From positions 372,001 through 436,000 of the forward strand of contig JABYQU010000015.1 of NCBI GenBank assembly GCA_022264855.1: DNA of 64,000 nt. The letters are read 5' to 3'. A model generated the notes under the pieces. It was not told the DNA's origin, ran no database searches, and saw nothing but the letters and a program-made list of their open reading frames with translations. This document shows positions 1 to 12,235 of this stretch, piece after piece. The DNA comes from Lenzites betulinus (Eukaryota; Basidiomycota; Agaricomycetes; Polyporales; Polyporaceae). Both the position numbers and the translations under genes were made by a program. Position 1 is the first letter of the stretch, and each line of letters begins with the position of its first letter.

Positions 1-1137
1 CTGGATCGCGGGATCGCGGACATGGCCGACGGAGAACACGACAGGCGCGGTCGCGCCGGTGACGCTGCCGAGGTCGTGCGCGAACGCGAAGACAGGCCAG
101 CGGTCGGAGACGGCGCGGAAGGCGGTGTCGCGCGTGTTCGCGAGCTTACCGTTGTTGATGAACTGCGCACGCACGACGACGTCTTCGCCATTCTGCCAGG
201 TTGCACCCGCGGTCTGTGAAAGACGTCAGTGCGTGAGCGACACGGGCGGGCCAATGATCGTACGTTCAAAGTCGAGTGGTACGCCGAGCCCTCTGTGACA
301 GATGAAACATTAGTCCTGCTGTGGCTAAGAACGCCGCGTGGGGACGTACGCTGGATGTGGTCGCTAACTTCGCCGAACTGAGTTTGGGAGGCGAGCTGCA
401 CCTGGTGCGTCAGGACGTTGCCGGTGGTCGTCGTCCAGTTCGCAGTGAGGCTGTTGTCGCCGGTGATCCATTCCGCGCTGATGTCCGTGTAGAGCTGCAC
501 GCTGTGCGCCTGTCCGTCGTTTGAGGTGGCGGCGACTGCGTAGTATGAGAGCGGTAGCGATTGATTCACGGGGTCGCTTGGCTGTAACGTTGATGTCAGG
601 GCGTCGGATATAGGAGAAGTGTAGAACTGGGCGGTGCACACCTCGACAGGGCTAAGGAACGTAACGGTAAGGTCGACAGGTCCGGCCGTCATGACGAAAA
701 TGCTTTGTGTAGATGTAAACTTTGAACGAGGTACAGTTAAGTGTCAGTGTACGGACATTACGAGCTCCGAGACTCACCTCCAGACTCTTCTGGGTGGCCT
801 TCTGGAAGGTCGCGCCGGATACGGAGGGATCGCCAAGCCAATTGTAGGCCACACCGTCAACCTTGACGAAACCTGCCCATCCCAGAATCTATAATATGGT
901 GTTAGAAGGCCACCGGAAGCAGATGTAAGAAAGACTTACACTTCCGGTCCAGAACGTAGGCCATGCACCGTTCAAGGCGGTCCCTGCGCCCTGGGGGAGC
1001 CATGCAGACAAGTAGGGGGATCGGACCGCCAGCGGCACGGCCGCGGGGTTGAACGGGGTCGCGGTCCACGTTACTGCGCCCAGCACCGGGGCGAGAAGCA
1101 CAGCGCACCAAGCTGCAAGTAAGGCTGGCGCGTACAT
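1..1137 (-). CDS. GtaA-type secreted glutaminase, 5' part (cut by window edge)
   Basis: The minus-strand gene starts at the ATG at 1137. The N-terminus has a hydrophobic signal peptide (LLAAWCAVLLAPVLGA) followed by the family hallmark AVPLAVRSPYLSAWL. Later exons on the minus strand give GWAGFVKVDG/AYNWLGDP-type residues, PVDLTVTFLSPVEPS-type residues, and near position 1-220 AFRAVSDRWPVFAFAHDLG. These match the N-terminal and central domains of fungal glutaminase A (GtaA; DUF4964/DUF5127/DUF4965). Known family members are extracellular or wall-bound and release ammonia from glutamine; activity here is inferred. At least four short introns are visible. It is a close paralog of the gene at 3759-7202 on the same strand. 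The catalytic and C-terminal parts lie outside the window, so completeness cannot be judged. Confidence 0.85.
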
Positions 1138-3758
1138 CGTCGTTCGTTGGACCGACGCCCAGCGCCCTGTAAGCTTTTAAGGAGCGGCAGGGCCTGTGAC
1201 TGCCGACTGCCATCACGTTAGCCGGGACATGAGCTCCTCGTGCAGACGCGCATCGGGCCCGCAGCCGCAGCGTCGCTGGGGGAAGAGCATGCTTAGCGCC
1301 AGTCAGCTGCTCGCGCAATGTGACGAGGGGCACGGTGTCGAAGCAGCACCGTGGAGGAGAGGTGCGTCATCAAAGCCTTCTTCTATGCGCATATGGTCAA
1401 ACCTTGCACGGAGTTAGATGTGGACTCTCGTTCGGTGTCGGACACCATGTGGTCGCAGAGAAGAGCGGGCCGCAAGAGGCCGCAAGAAGTTTTGTGCAAC
1501 CATATGACGATGATGTAGGCAATACTAGGCACAGCGAGGTCTTTCTCGATGGTGGAGGTGTGAACGGACAACGCTAGCACTCGCATCAGTAATCAATCAC
1601 CGAACACATTTGTAGCAGCAACGATCGCATACCTTGTCTTGCGCAACCCATGGGCGCGTCTAAGTCATGTTCCCGCCTGCGTCAGCCAGATAATGTGATG
1701 GGAGTTACATAGAGATGATCAAAAGGCGCGGGGGCACTGTAAATCGTACCCGTGGCATACGTTGGAGGAGTGAGTGGCGGTGCCTCAGACGCATCAGTAT
1801 TACTATTAGTGGCGTCGGCTATTGGAACGGCTTTGTGGACAACTAGGTTCCCGTGCGTTACCACTATGGCCTAGAGTTCAAGAAGTCAGGAGTCAATCCC
1901 GTCCCATGATCCTGGGGATCGTATGTTCGTTGTCAATCGAACACACGAACACTTCCTCGTCGCCGGGGCCCAGCATCAGGAAAAACCTCCCTCTGACATA
2001 GCCACTATATCGCAAATATACTGAGCATGTCACAGTATATCAGAAATATATCGAGCATGCGGTGATATATCGCGGATATATAGAGAATGTCACGATATAT
2101 CGATGGTATCCCTCAGAGATTCCTGATATGTCTCGATGTTTCAAGACATATCGGGCAAGCAAACGAGCACACATACTCAGTATATAGTGACGCCAACATG
2201 ACGAGAATCAGTCTGCCATATTCTTGCACAAAGCAGACGTCCTGTTACATATGCACCCAGTTGATAATATGTATCATACCCGATGTAGTGCGACGCAGTA
2301 GAGGTACACCATGTATTTCTATGCTGCAGGATCGACTCTGTGCAGAGAATACAATCAGTTTCGTTGACATAACATGACATGCTACCTGCCACGGAACTCA
2401 CGGATAGCAGGCTGTCCCCCGGCGGCCCTACAAGTGTTGATGACGCGTGGATGAATTTATTTACCAGTTACTTAGCATGCAGCGTTACAACAACCTTTGA
2501 GGAGAGGATACGGCAACATTAATGAGGTTTTGAAATGGATGACGGACGGCCATCGGTGTATGTTGCTGTCGTCTACCTCAAAGTTGTACTAGTAGGCCGG
2601 GAACAGGAATTTGCTAAGTACAAACTACGCGACGCCGGCGGCAGTTTGTTTATGTATATTTGGTTTGATCAAAAGCGCCCGAGTACTTGCTGGCGCGGAC
2701 GGTGCGCTGGCGCGTTGCTCCTCCTTCTTTCCTTCCCCTCCGAGTCTCCTACACGCCTATACCAATACGTCTGTCTTCCTCGTTCTCCGCTAGCTCTTGG
2801 TACCTCCTATCACAACCACTGGCTTCTGGCATGGGCTTTCTGCTCACGACGTCCATCATCCCGCGAAACCTCCCAAGTAAGTCAATCGCCACTAGTGACA
2901 TGTCAATGACGTGAGTGCCAGTTAAGTTTGTCCACTATGTCGGCAAGACCCTGTATGGCCTGTATAGGGTTCACCGTACCCAGTCAATGGTGAGTAGTCT
3001 TCTTCGTTGGGCTGCGTGGAGTCGCCGTCGTCCTACGGCATCTGACCACAGTGGGTTATACCGACAGTAGCTCCAGCGAATCGTCCTCGGTTACAGAAGG
3101 TATGTACAATCTGATATTTCCAGCAGTGAAGTGTGTCATAGCTGGCTGAAGACGGCTTGCTTGCCTTCGTCGTCATCGCAGGGGTCTTGTCTGGTAAGTT
3201 GGGTGTGCACCCCCTCAGCGCTCTATGCTCACATCATATACAGGTTCTGAGAGTCCGTATGAGCAGGAGGTTCAATATTCATAGTATACTCTTTGACTCA
3301 GCTACTAGTAGTCTATTTGTCATGTTAGGCCTCTGATGTATCATAGTCTTATCATAATATATGCCGCATTCACGGCTATTTCTCTTTCATAACCCGGTGT
3401 GCTATGTGGGAACATGCTCAGATATGTGGACGAAATACTGCAGAATGTGAAGATATATTGATGATATATCGTGATATACACCCACATCTAGAATCGACAC
3501 CACACGATTGCGGGAAATAGTGTGGCGACACATTATATTGGGATATATGCTTGAATGCCCGATATTTGGCGGAAATATGCCGTATCTCAACGGGAGGTTT
3601 TCCCTGATGAGGAACATTAGTATGCGAAGGTCCATGGACACATCGCGGGGGAACCTGACATGCCCACGTCTAGGCCATGATGCAAACGACTGACCAGATC
3701 AAGAAGATAATGCATACAGCCCAAATGTCCGAAAATGGTCCGTTGATTTGTCCGTCAT
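1138..3758. other. Intergenic region between the two glutaminase paralogs
   Basis: About 2.6 kb separate the start of the upstream paralog from the stop of the next one. Only short open frames are present, without recognisable domains or consistent splice structure. The AT-rich part near 2000-2110 carries a 30-bp tandem repeat (separate entry). Related TATATCGTGATATA-like words recur at 3455-3480. A 3' UTR for the 3759-7202 gene and a promoter for other genes would fall here. I see no supportable gene. Confidence 0.5.
2006..2103. repeat. AT-rich tandem repeat, 30-bp period
   Basis: The word TATATCGCAAATATA and its variants recur with TATAT beginning at 2006, 2036, 2066 and 2096. That is an exact 30-bp period over about 3.3 units. 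Each unit continues as AGCATGTCAC-like sequence. The units differ by several substitutions, so the array is degenerate. Each core is near-palindromic. Confidence 0.8.
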
Positions 3759-6700
3759 TCATCCCAAGATATACAGGGCAATGCCTGAGGCACATGCGAA
3801 CACGAGGGCGAAGGTCAGTCGAGCCCCGTGCTTGGAAACCGCAGAGTTAGTGCTGGTTGGCGTATGACTGGCGAGTGCGCTGGTACTGGAGGGTGTTCCC
3901 GGTGGGACGCTGTTGCTCGCGGGAGATGCCGGGGATGGGGGGCCTGGCGCGATCGAGCTGTTCGATTGTAACGCAAGCTGTGAACATCTTCCGTTAGCAA
4001 CAACTATGTTGTACAGCAATGAACAGACGCGCCAGGGCGAGGTGGCCACCAACGACGGGTCGCGCACGCTGAGAGTTCTCAACCGCGCCAGAAAGCGAAT
4101 CGTACCAGTCCCCTAGCGGCTGTGAGTTGTTGCCATCTGCAGCATACGCCAGGATAGCACTGATGAACAGGTCACGGGTATCGTCGTTTGTGCTGACAGC
4201 AGCGGTCCACATCTGCCAGTCTGTCAGGAATGCGTCAGCGTATGAGTGAGGCGGCGTAATGGTACGATGTAAAGTCACCAGATTTTGTGTACGTGTGCCT
4301 ATGAGCATTTAAACGCAACTCGTCATATCCTCGGGGGTTCAGTGACATTGTGCAGCAACTCACCTTGTATCTAACGGTACCCCATATATGTCTATAATGA
4401 TATATTTGAGTCGAATGATTAGCATGATAAAAATACCGAACTTACTGGCCTGGCTGCTGTACCATTTCGTCTCTTTCAAGAGAATTTAACATCGCGCCGA
4501 GAAGCCTTGCGATAGTATCAGGACTCACGTAAGTCGTATACAGACTGAGGGAAGATATTGGTGCCCAGCAACTTATCCGCATACAAGTTGTATGCGAGGC
4601 CCCAACTATGCATCCAGTTAGCTAAACTGCACACGCCGCCGACCACATAGTACGGTTACATACCTCGAGTCGTTACCATACTGCGAGTTAGTTGATGTCA
4701 GCATGGCGGGACTCTGCAGCAAACTCGACTTACGGCAAGCGTGAGGTGCGTGCCATCAGCAGCCATTGCAAGCTTCTCCCATTGTTGTACGAACTGGGAT
4801 GCGATTGTCTGTGGTCCGGGTCTAAGAAAGACAGACTTGGGGTAGAGGCTGCTCGAAAGAAACTCATATGCTCACCGCGTAGCTTGAGCTCTTCTCGGTG
4901 TCGCCCATTATATGCGCGATCTCCGACATGGCCTGAATCCCAATAATACCCTTGATCGCGAGGTTGGTTTGGTTGGCAAGTTCACCCGCAAAGATATCTG
5001 TGCTAAACTGATTGACAGGAGTGAGAGTGTTCTGCACCAGATACTGTCCCCACTGGTCAAGGAGATTGTACTGTTTTGAATAAATCAGTGGCAAGCCAAA
5101 TGTACGACCACACAGGTGCGTACAAAGGTACGGATGAGCGAGGTGTCATTAGTCCTCTGGGTGTAGCTCAGTGTCATGATGAGCATGTTGCCGGTTTCTG
5201 CGGTGATTTTGTGAGATAACTCGTGTCGCCATATCGCATTTTCACAAACCTTCGATCGGCATGAACAAGTCATTGCCTAAGCACACCGTGTGATAGGGTT
5301 ATTCCAACAAGCACTTGCGGGATACGAAGACGTCCTCGTACCATCATTATGCCCAGTTGCATTGGGATAGCTCACCCCTGTGAACGGTTCAGCAGAGCAC
5401 TGGCGGCTTCATGAAATGTAGAGAAATTGGCTGACCTAGGTCATGAACAGCCCATGCGTTGGGATACTGGCCCGTCGACTGGTATCTCAACAGCGGAAGA
5501 AGGAGTTGCTGGCCCAAAGCAGGGCTGATGTATAGCAAGAGCGGCCATGCAGGGTAGATGACATCTGCGGTGTTAACGTTCTATGTCGAGGTAAGCAAAG
5601 TCATGGCCTTGCCGGATGGACTTGAATTAGAGCACTTACGTCCTCACTGGAAATTGCTTGATGCGTGATTGCGGTTAGTTTAACAATGAGTAGCAAAGTC
5701 ACAAACAGGACTCACCTTTCATGAAAATCAATATGTCAGACACGTCGAAATTTGGGGTGTCGATCCCAGGGGTGGTGATCTCAAAAGCCCCGAATGTCTG
5801 CCTAATCGACAGAGCGACAATTGATGCGTAGTCACTCGAAATCTTCAATGCATCCTGGGAGACTTGGTTATCGAACGATCTGGCCCTCGCTGAAGCGTTG
5901 TCATAGTCGTCCAAGAATGCGGATATCTGAGAGCTCGACAATATCAAGTATACCTTCGCAAGATCTTAGGAACAAACAGACTTACGGCGGCATTGATGAT
6001 TGGGTATCGTGACCAGAAGGCCGCGCTCCTAGGTTGTAGTCCATGGTTCGCAACAACATACTGTGTCACAGGATCTCGAGCGTGTCCAACTGAAAAGACG
6101 ACCGGCGGGGACGGCGTGGTTATGCTTCCCAGATCGTGGGCGAGCGCGAATACAGGCCAATCATCTGAAACAGCTCGAAACTTCGGGTCTTGGGAGTTCA
6201 TGAGCACGCCCTTGTCAATGAACTGGGCCCGAACGACGATGTCTTGGCCCGTCTGGAACGTTGCGCCCTCAGTCTAAACACCATCCAAGGTTAGCCATAC
6301 ACCCCAATAACACCACGCCAAGGAATGTGCGCACATTCAAGGTCGAATGATAGGCGGCACCATCTATGCGCTCCGAGATGAGAATATCACCGCTTCGATG
6401 TGAATATAAAAAAAATACACTGTATACGATCGTTAACTTCAGTGTACGTTCTTGGAGACACAAGCTGAACTTGGTGTGTGATCACGTCTCCCATCGTGGT
6501 CAACCATTGTGCGTCGAGACTGTTGTCGCCCGATATCCACTCCGCACTGATGTCAGCATATATTTGAACTTTGTGCGTCTGTCCGTCGTTGGGCGTTGCG
6601 GAAACGGCTAAGTAGGAGAATGGCAACGACTGATTCACTGGATCGGAAGGCTATCGCAGACAAAATCAGTTGTGGTTCGGCTATCGCGGACCTCGGTGAT

Positions 6701-7202
6701 TCAACTTACCTCGACTGGGCTCAAGAAGGTGATGGTGAGGTCGACCGGCCCCGCCTTCATCACAAATATGCTTTGTGTCGAAGTAATCTGACAAGATGTC
6801 TGAGCATAGTCAACGACGCAACCTAGAGCGGGAAACCAACTTCAAGACTGCTCTGGACTGCTTTGGTGAAGTTGACGCCAGCTGGAAGTCCCGGAGTGCC
6901 GAGCCAACAATATGATATACCGTCTACTCGTGCAAACCCGGCCCATCCCAGAATCTACGGCTGCAACCTCAGCATTCAGGAACTACATGGGCGTGAAAAA
7001 CACTCACGGAACCGGTCCAGAATAAGGGCCACGCATCATTCAAAGCCGCTCCCTTCCCTTGGAAGAGCCAGGCGGAGAGGTAAGGTGATCGCACCGCAAG
7101 TGGAACGGCTGGAGGATTGAAGGGGGTGACCGTCCAAGGGAGAGCTTGCACTACGGTCAGTTGATAGCACCAGAGCGCAAGGATAGGCAGAGTGAAGATC
7201 AT
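3759..7202 (-). CDS. GtaA-type secreted glutaminase, complete, C-terminal membrane/GPI anchor
   Basis: The minus-strand gene starts at the ATG at 7202 with signal peptide LPILALWCYQLTVVQALPW and the family hallmark AVPLAVRSPYLSAWLF. Later exons give GLTITFLSPVE-type residues, PVNQSLPFSYLAVSATPNDG, AVSDDWPVFALAHDLGS, SFDNQVSQDALKISSDYASI and SGNMLIMTLSYTQRT. Then come LLDQWGQYLVQNTLTPVNQF, GIIGIQAMSEIAHIMGD and DWQMWTAAVSTNDDTR. This is the domain order of fungal glutaminase A. The C-terminus is a Pro/Ser/Thr-rich linker followed by a hydrophobic tail (LTFALVFACASGIALYILG), suggesting a GPI or single-span membrane anchor. More than ten short introns interrupt it. Predicted role is extracellular glutamine deamidation for nitrogen supply. 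Exact exon borders were not all resolved. Confidence 0.88.
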
Positions 7203-8300
7203 GTTCCCCTACGAGGCGAGTCTTAGTGACCCTCCGGGATGGATGGAGGTGTGGATGAATGCTGAAGGTCCTGGCGTTCGAAAGGCTATAAGGCGTCACA
7301 ACTTGATCACTGATGTAAGAATCGACAGTCCTTTGCTGATTAGCTACTGTCACCCGGATTGACTGCCACGATGCCGAGAGAAGGTCATGGCGAGGTAGTA
7401 GTCAGGCATTGGCGAGCGTCCAATGTGATATATCCGGCCCGGTCTAACACAGAGTGAGCAGTGGCTGTGGAACACGCCGATGTGCATTGAATGATTTTGA
7501 AGCCAGCAGCTACCCACAACATATACGAGGGCATATGCTGCAACGTAAAGATATCCTTGAATCATCGGGTAAGCGACGTAGCCGCGACTGACAGATCGCA
7601 GTAACTCACCGAGAAGTTCCTCCCGAGGCACTGACCAAACTCTACGGGTTGCGCCGAACGCATTCTTAGCGCAATGCACCACAGTAGGTGTCTCATCGAG
7701 CAGCTGGTGTACAAGAAGACCAGAAAGAGGAGCATATGAGTATCGACGACTGCACGTTGCTTTCAACGCCATGCTTGCGATTAGCCCCGGTCACGGTAAT
7801 AAATAAATATGGTAGGCGTCACCAAACTGGGCGCAAATTCCGATTCAGTCAAACATAGGTTTTTCTCATCTCTTACGGAGCGCTTTGTGTGAGTGGGCGT
7901 AATATTGCATCGCCATCCCAACATGCCACCTCCGAGTCCGATGAGGATGGGAAATCCGACTGCTCCCAGGCTGTTATGCGGCGGGCTTGGTTGCATGGAT
8001 ACTAGCATCTCCTAAACGCTCTGTAACATCGCCATCTTGAGGGAGAGGTGTTTGGTACGACTATCATTAGGAAGTACGTTGAGTACTCACCGTACCCGAG
8101 GTCGTATCGCCGTTGTCGCAAACTTGGCCCCGGCGCAGAGGAAGCGAGATGCCACTCCTAACGGGCTCACGCGAGAGCCACGTGGGATGTAGTGGCGGAG
8201 CGCGGTCCCAGGGGGAAGAGTCGACTGGCTCTCTCGCGCTCACTCCCACTTGACCAGGGTCACTCATCCCACGGACGCGCCGTCCTCGTCTCTTCTCCCA
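7203..8300. promoter_or_regulatory. Divergent intergenic region, glutaminase / WTAP-like gene
   Basis: 1.1 kb lie between the start codons of two divergently transcribed genes. Minus-strand open frames at 7350-7772 and 7781-8008 have no recognisable domain and no convincing splice links. I treat this as promoter sequence without a supported gene. Confidence 0.4.
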
Positions 8301-9590
8301 ATGGACCTCCCAATGCCCCGAGAGCTGGAGCTGGAAACCCTCCTGCGTCAACGCGACGCGCAGGTTGCCGATCTCACCGTGCGTACAGGATTGCTGCAGC
8401 TGATATCGCGTCGCGCCCGGCTGATACCTCGACGCGCACCAGGATGAGGTCACCCATCTACGCCAATTCTTGGCGAACCAGCCTCCTCCGTCAACAACAG
8501 AACCAACCACTATTCCGCCGGCGTTGATGTCGCTGCTTCTGCCGCACCTGAACCAACCGCCCACTGACGCCACCTCCGGTTCGAGTACGGTCACAACTGC
8601 CCTAGTTCAGAGGGTCAAGATTCTTCAAGAGGAGAACGACGAGCTTTATGAGCTCCTGAAGACAGCAGAAACAGGCCGCTTGAAAGAGGACGTCCGTGCA
8701 CTGAGACGAGTCGTTCAGAAGCTCGAAGGAGCGCTAAGAGGTGCGTTAGACGCGCACGTACCTGTCTAGCAAGGAGGAGCTGACGACAGACCGTGCTCGT
8801 CACAGAGTCTCATCAAGTCATAGCGGGTCTCTCGTGCGTTTATATTCTGGTTGCCTTGATGTATCTTGCTCAAGTTCTTATATGCAGCGCTGAATTGGAG
8901 CGATCGCAAGACTCGCTCCTTCAAGCACACGGGCGCCAACCACACCGTCCTCACCAGCCATCGCCCGCCCCACGGAACCATCAGCCCCCACCTCATCTCA
9001 CGACAGCAACGAACGGAACCGGGAAACTTCCACCCACGGGACCTCGTGCACACAAGAAGCCTCGGCTCTCTGAGAGCCAAATATCTCCTACTTCCTCCAA
9101 CTCTCCTCTGCCGATCCCTCCCAAACCTCACCTCTCAGCCGCCAATGCAACCCCTCGGGGCATGTCCCATGATGGACGTGGCGCCGCGGATAGGAAGCCG
9201 GCGGATAACGTGAAGATGGAGGTCGACGATGATGCGCGTTCACGATTACGGTCGCCCGTCCTAGAGCGCGACCGACCTCCTCATCATGACAGGGAGCGCG
9301 ACAAGGAGCGCGACCGTGATCGTCCAAACGACCGTGCTAGAAACAGGGATCGCGAGCGCGACAGGGAGCGCGATCGTGACCGCGACCAGGACAGATCTTC
9401 TCGCCGCAACGGAAACGGTGGCGGTGGCGGAGGAGGCGGCCGCAGAGGTCGACGGTCAAACGCCGCCGCTAACAACAGCAGCAGCAATAACAACAGCAAC
9501 AGCAACAATATCAGTGGAAACAATGGAAACAATACCAACGACCATGGAAATAGCGCGGATCGGACGTTAGCGGAGCGTATGGGACTGTAA
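8301..9590 (+). CDS. WTAP/Mum2-like coiled-coil protein with RD-rich tail
   Basis: Four exons (8301-8378, 8443-8740, 8806-8833, 8888-9590) join in frame to 368 codons. All introns have GT..AG ends. The start is ATG 8301; there is no good ATG upstream in frame. The joined exons 2-4 read KILQEENDELYELLK, LRRVVQKLEGALRESHQVI and AGLSAELERSQDSLL. This is a long coiled coil matching my recollection of the fungal Wtap/Mum2 family, a subunit of the mRNA m6A methyltransferase complex. The C-terminal third is low complexity: a Pro/His-rich stretch, KKPRL (possible NLS), a run of R-D/R-E dipeptides (about 9285-9390), a Gly run, then an Asn/Ser run and TLAERMGL at the end. Such tails suit nuclear RNA-binding scaffolds. 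The family call rests on the coiled-coil pattern only. Confidence 0.65.
9285..9535 (+). repeat. Low-complexity coding repeats (RD/RE, poly-G, poly-N/S)
   Basis: GCGACAGGGAGCGCGAY-type units encode alternating Arg-Asp/Arg-Glu, followed by GGTGGCGGA-type codons and AAC/AGC runs. Purine-rich codons make the opposite strand look like a Ser-Arg/Leu-rich open frame, which is a shadow. Confidence 0.75.
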
Positions 9591-12147
9591 TTGGACACTC
9601 AGCGTGGAAGTGACATCTTTATTGCGGCACGCGGACCCTTGAGCCATAGGCGCTACTGCTCGAGTCTATACGGTACGATGCTCTCCCCTGAAACTACAGA
9701 GTCTTTGTATCACTAGCGGTCTAACATATGGCGTATCTCTTTTCTCATCCAGTGTATTCATACCGCCTTGTTCTCGCTCTCGTAATGCTTTGCGGAATCA
9801 GTAACATATCGTATTGTTTGTTGTATCTATCCCATATTCTTTGCGTGTTGTGTATATGACGGCTGATGTGACCTCTGACGAGTGCATTAGTAGATCTCTG
9901 GACTATCGTGCTCATACCTGCTAAGCCACTTCCTCGGTCCGATGTCCTCTGTGTTATGTAGCTCACAAGTGTGTCTTTAGTCTCGTCGGACGTTCCTACC
10001 ACAGTTGTTGTATCATTACGATGTACACGTATACGATGAACCCCTACTATAGCGCTACGCAGCCTGACCTATACGTCTGGTCTGCAAGCTACTATACACA
10101 CCCCACTCCAGATACCCAGGATCGAGGTCTCCGTGTTCCCGGGTCACATTGACAAGTTGTATGTTCCAGGGCACCAGCATCCGAAGACGACAGCCATGTA
10201 GAGTTCGGGAAGCACACGGACAACCGCGCCGCACATCTCGCCGCCTCCGTCCCCGTCGTATGCGGTCCAGCACGAGTTACTCGTCCATGCGTGGTCTTCG
10301 CCTCAATGGGAATAGGCACCCGAGCACCCTGACATTCTACCCGCGCGTTGGGCAACGCCCATGGGTCACGCCAACAGGAAACGTCAAGCATACTCTTCGC
10401 CCGATTGCACCGAGCCATCCACCCCGCCCCTTCAGACACTCTTCGACGATGCACGCGCAGGGCCACACACGCGCCCACCCCGCGCACCACCGCGCCCTGT
10501 CAAGAACCCGCCCTCGGACGACACTGTCGCCCGAGTCGGCCTGCATCATGCGCGGTCGCCGGTGCTCCCCGCCCGGCGCCCCACGGATCTCCAGCGGGCT
10601 GGCCACACGACCTCACACGGCGACGAGTACGCGGCGTCCTCCCGCCGCGGGTGCGGGATAGTGATGCGTTACGCTCGCCAGCCGCCCGCAACGGCATCTG
10701 GAGGGGTGCGCTCGGGTCCCAGCCGCCCTTCGTCGGCTCTTCGTGTTTGGGGCGTCGGCCTCGGGGCGTCACGCAACCACACAAGACAGCTCGCTCGGCG
10801 TCGGGTCGGGCAGGGCCATGCCTTCTAGCCTTCTGTCTCCCGCAGGACATCACGCCCGCGATATGTGCGGTAGATCATGCGCATGCTGCAGCTGTGGCGT
10901 TACACTCGTCCGTAAGTCCCCGCGCATACTTTCGGCAACCTGGGCTGCACCTGCTCGGCCTGAGTCCGAAAAGCGGCGACGCCGTTTTCTGCCTCAGGCT
11001 GCGGCGTGCGAGCCGCTCAGCGCTGAGTAAAACGCTATGTCGACACACGTCGCTTCCCGAGGGGCTGACAGCGCGCGGTGCTCGGCTGGGGTGGGCTTCG
11101 CGAGCCCCAGCGAAGCACAGCGTGGCCCCGGATACGCCTTCGCGCGGTCGGCGCACGCTACTGACCTCGCTGTGCATGCAGGAGCGCCCAACCCTGAGTG
11201 CCCGGATGGTTCTCGACCCTAGCCCTCCGGTGCTGCACAGGCCGGCACAACCGACTCGCGCCCGACTCGCTGGACGAAGCACGCAGGGGACCTTTCGCGG
11301 TCGTCTCTCAGTCCTCGCCGAAGACGCGGGCGCGCCCCGAGTGCGCGTCAGCCCCGGGAGCACCGCACACCGCGGCCCAAACTGCCGCCAGGCTCGCGCT
11401 GAGCAGTCCCGCGGTCGGAATTGCGAGGCTCTGACATGCAGATCGCCCGTTTGGCGTCAGGTTTCGGCAGGACGGTCGCGCTGGTGAGTCATGTCTGTAA
11501 CCCTTGGTCGTTGTACTTCGAGCGTCGGGCGTTACGCCCTCCTCGTGTCCCGAATGTGCAGTCTCGCCGCCAAGTGGCCAAGCTGATCCCGCACCATCCC
11601 CACGACAGCCCAGCGAGGTGCTCGCCATGTGGGAGGCGAGTTGAGGCGGGCGTCAGCCCGAGAGGTTCCCGCTGTTTGGTCCCGAGGTCCCATAACGTAT
11701 ACCCGACTGATAAGCACATTTAAGCTCGAATGCGCGCGTGCGCGTCGCGATCACGCCCGGCGTGGCACGTCTCGGTCGCGACATGTCGAGAAAGCACCTG
11801 GCAGGGAATCGGGATCCGGGCTACTGTGCAGTGATACCCCGCGCTGGGTAGAACCCCGGATCCCGAAAAGTACTAGCTTTCCGGGCACTCGATACCCAAT
11901 GGTCATTACTCTGATGCGCAATACTCAGATATCAGGCGCGCACGTTGCTCGGGAGGTTGTGCAGTTGTCGCACCGGGGACCTCGCATGGGCGCGTTCAGC
12001 TTTGTGAAATTCCCGTTCAATGGTCGGTTAGGGACGCGTTTGATGGCCTGCGCGCGTCATCTCCCCTCGTCTCCCGCACCGGGTCTCGAAGGAGATCGTC
12101 GGGGGCGGCAAGGCGTCTGTGTTTTCCGCCGCTTTGAAGCCCTTGAA

Positions 12148-12235
12148 CCAAAAAGAAAAGAAAGAAGAATGAGAGAAAAAAGAGGAAAAAAGAGAAAAAA
12201 AGAGAAAAGAGAATAACCAGGGGAAAAAAGGAAGA
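12148..12235 (+). repeat. Purine-only low-complexity tract
   Basis: About 85 bases are almost entirely A and G (AAAAAGAAAAGAAAG-type), with a few isolated pyrimidines. Such tracts can form triplex DNA or be old poly(A) remnants. No target duplication or reverse-transcriptase fragment was seen beside it. Confidence 0.6.

Noticed and set aside
1682..1864. 60-codon minus-strand frame
   Set aside because: Isolated, no family motif, not joined to neighbouring exons.
7350..8008. Two minus-strand frames upstream of the glutaminase
   Set aside because: No recognisable domain, no convincing splice link between them or to an upstream start.
9284..9598. Ser/Arg/Leu-rich minus-strand frame
   Set aside because: Mirror of the RD/RE and Gly repeats of the WTAP-like gene.
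10348..11487. 379-codon open frame on + strand
   Set aside because: Arg/Pro/Ala-rich, overlaps equally long frames on the other strand, no domain or promoter-like context; typical of GC-rich non-coding DNA.
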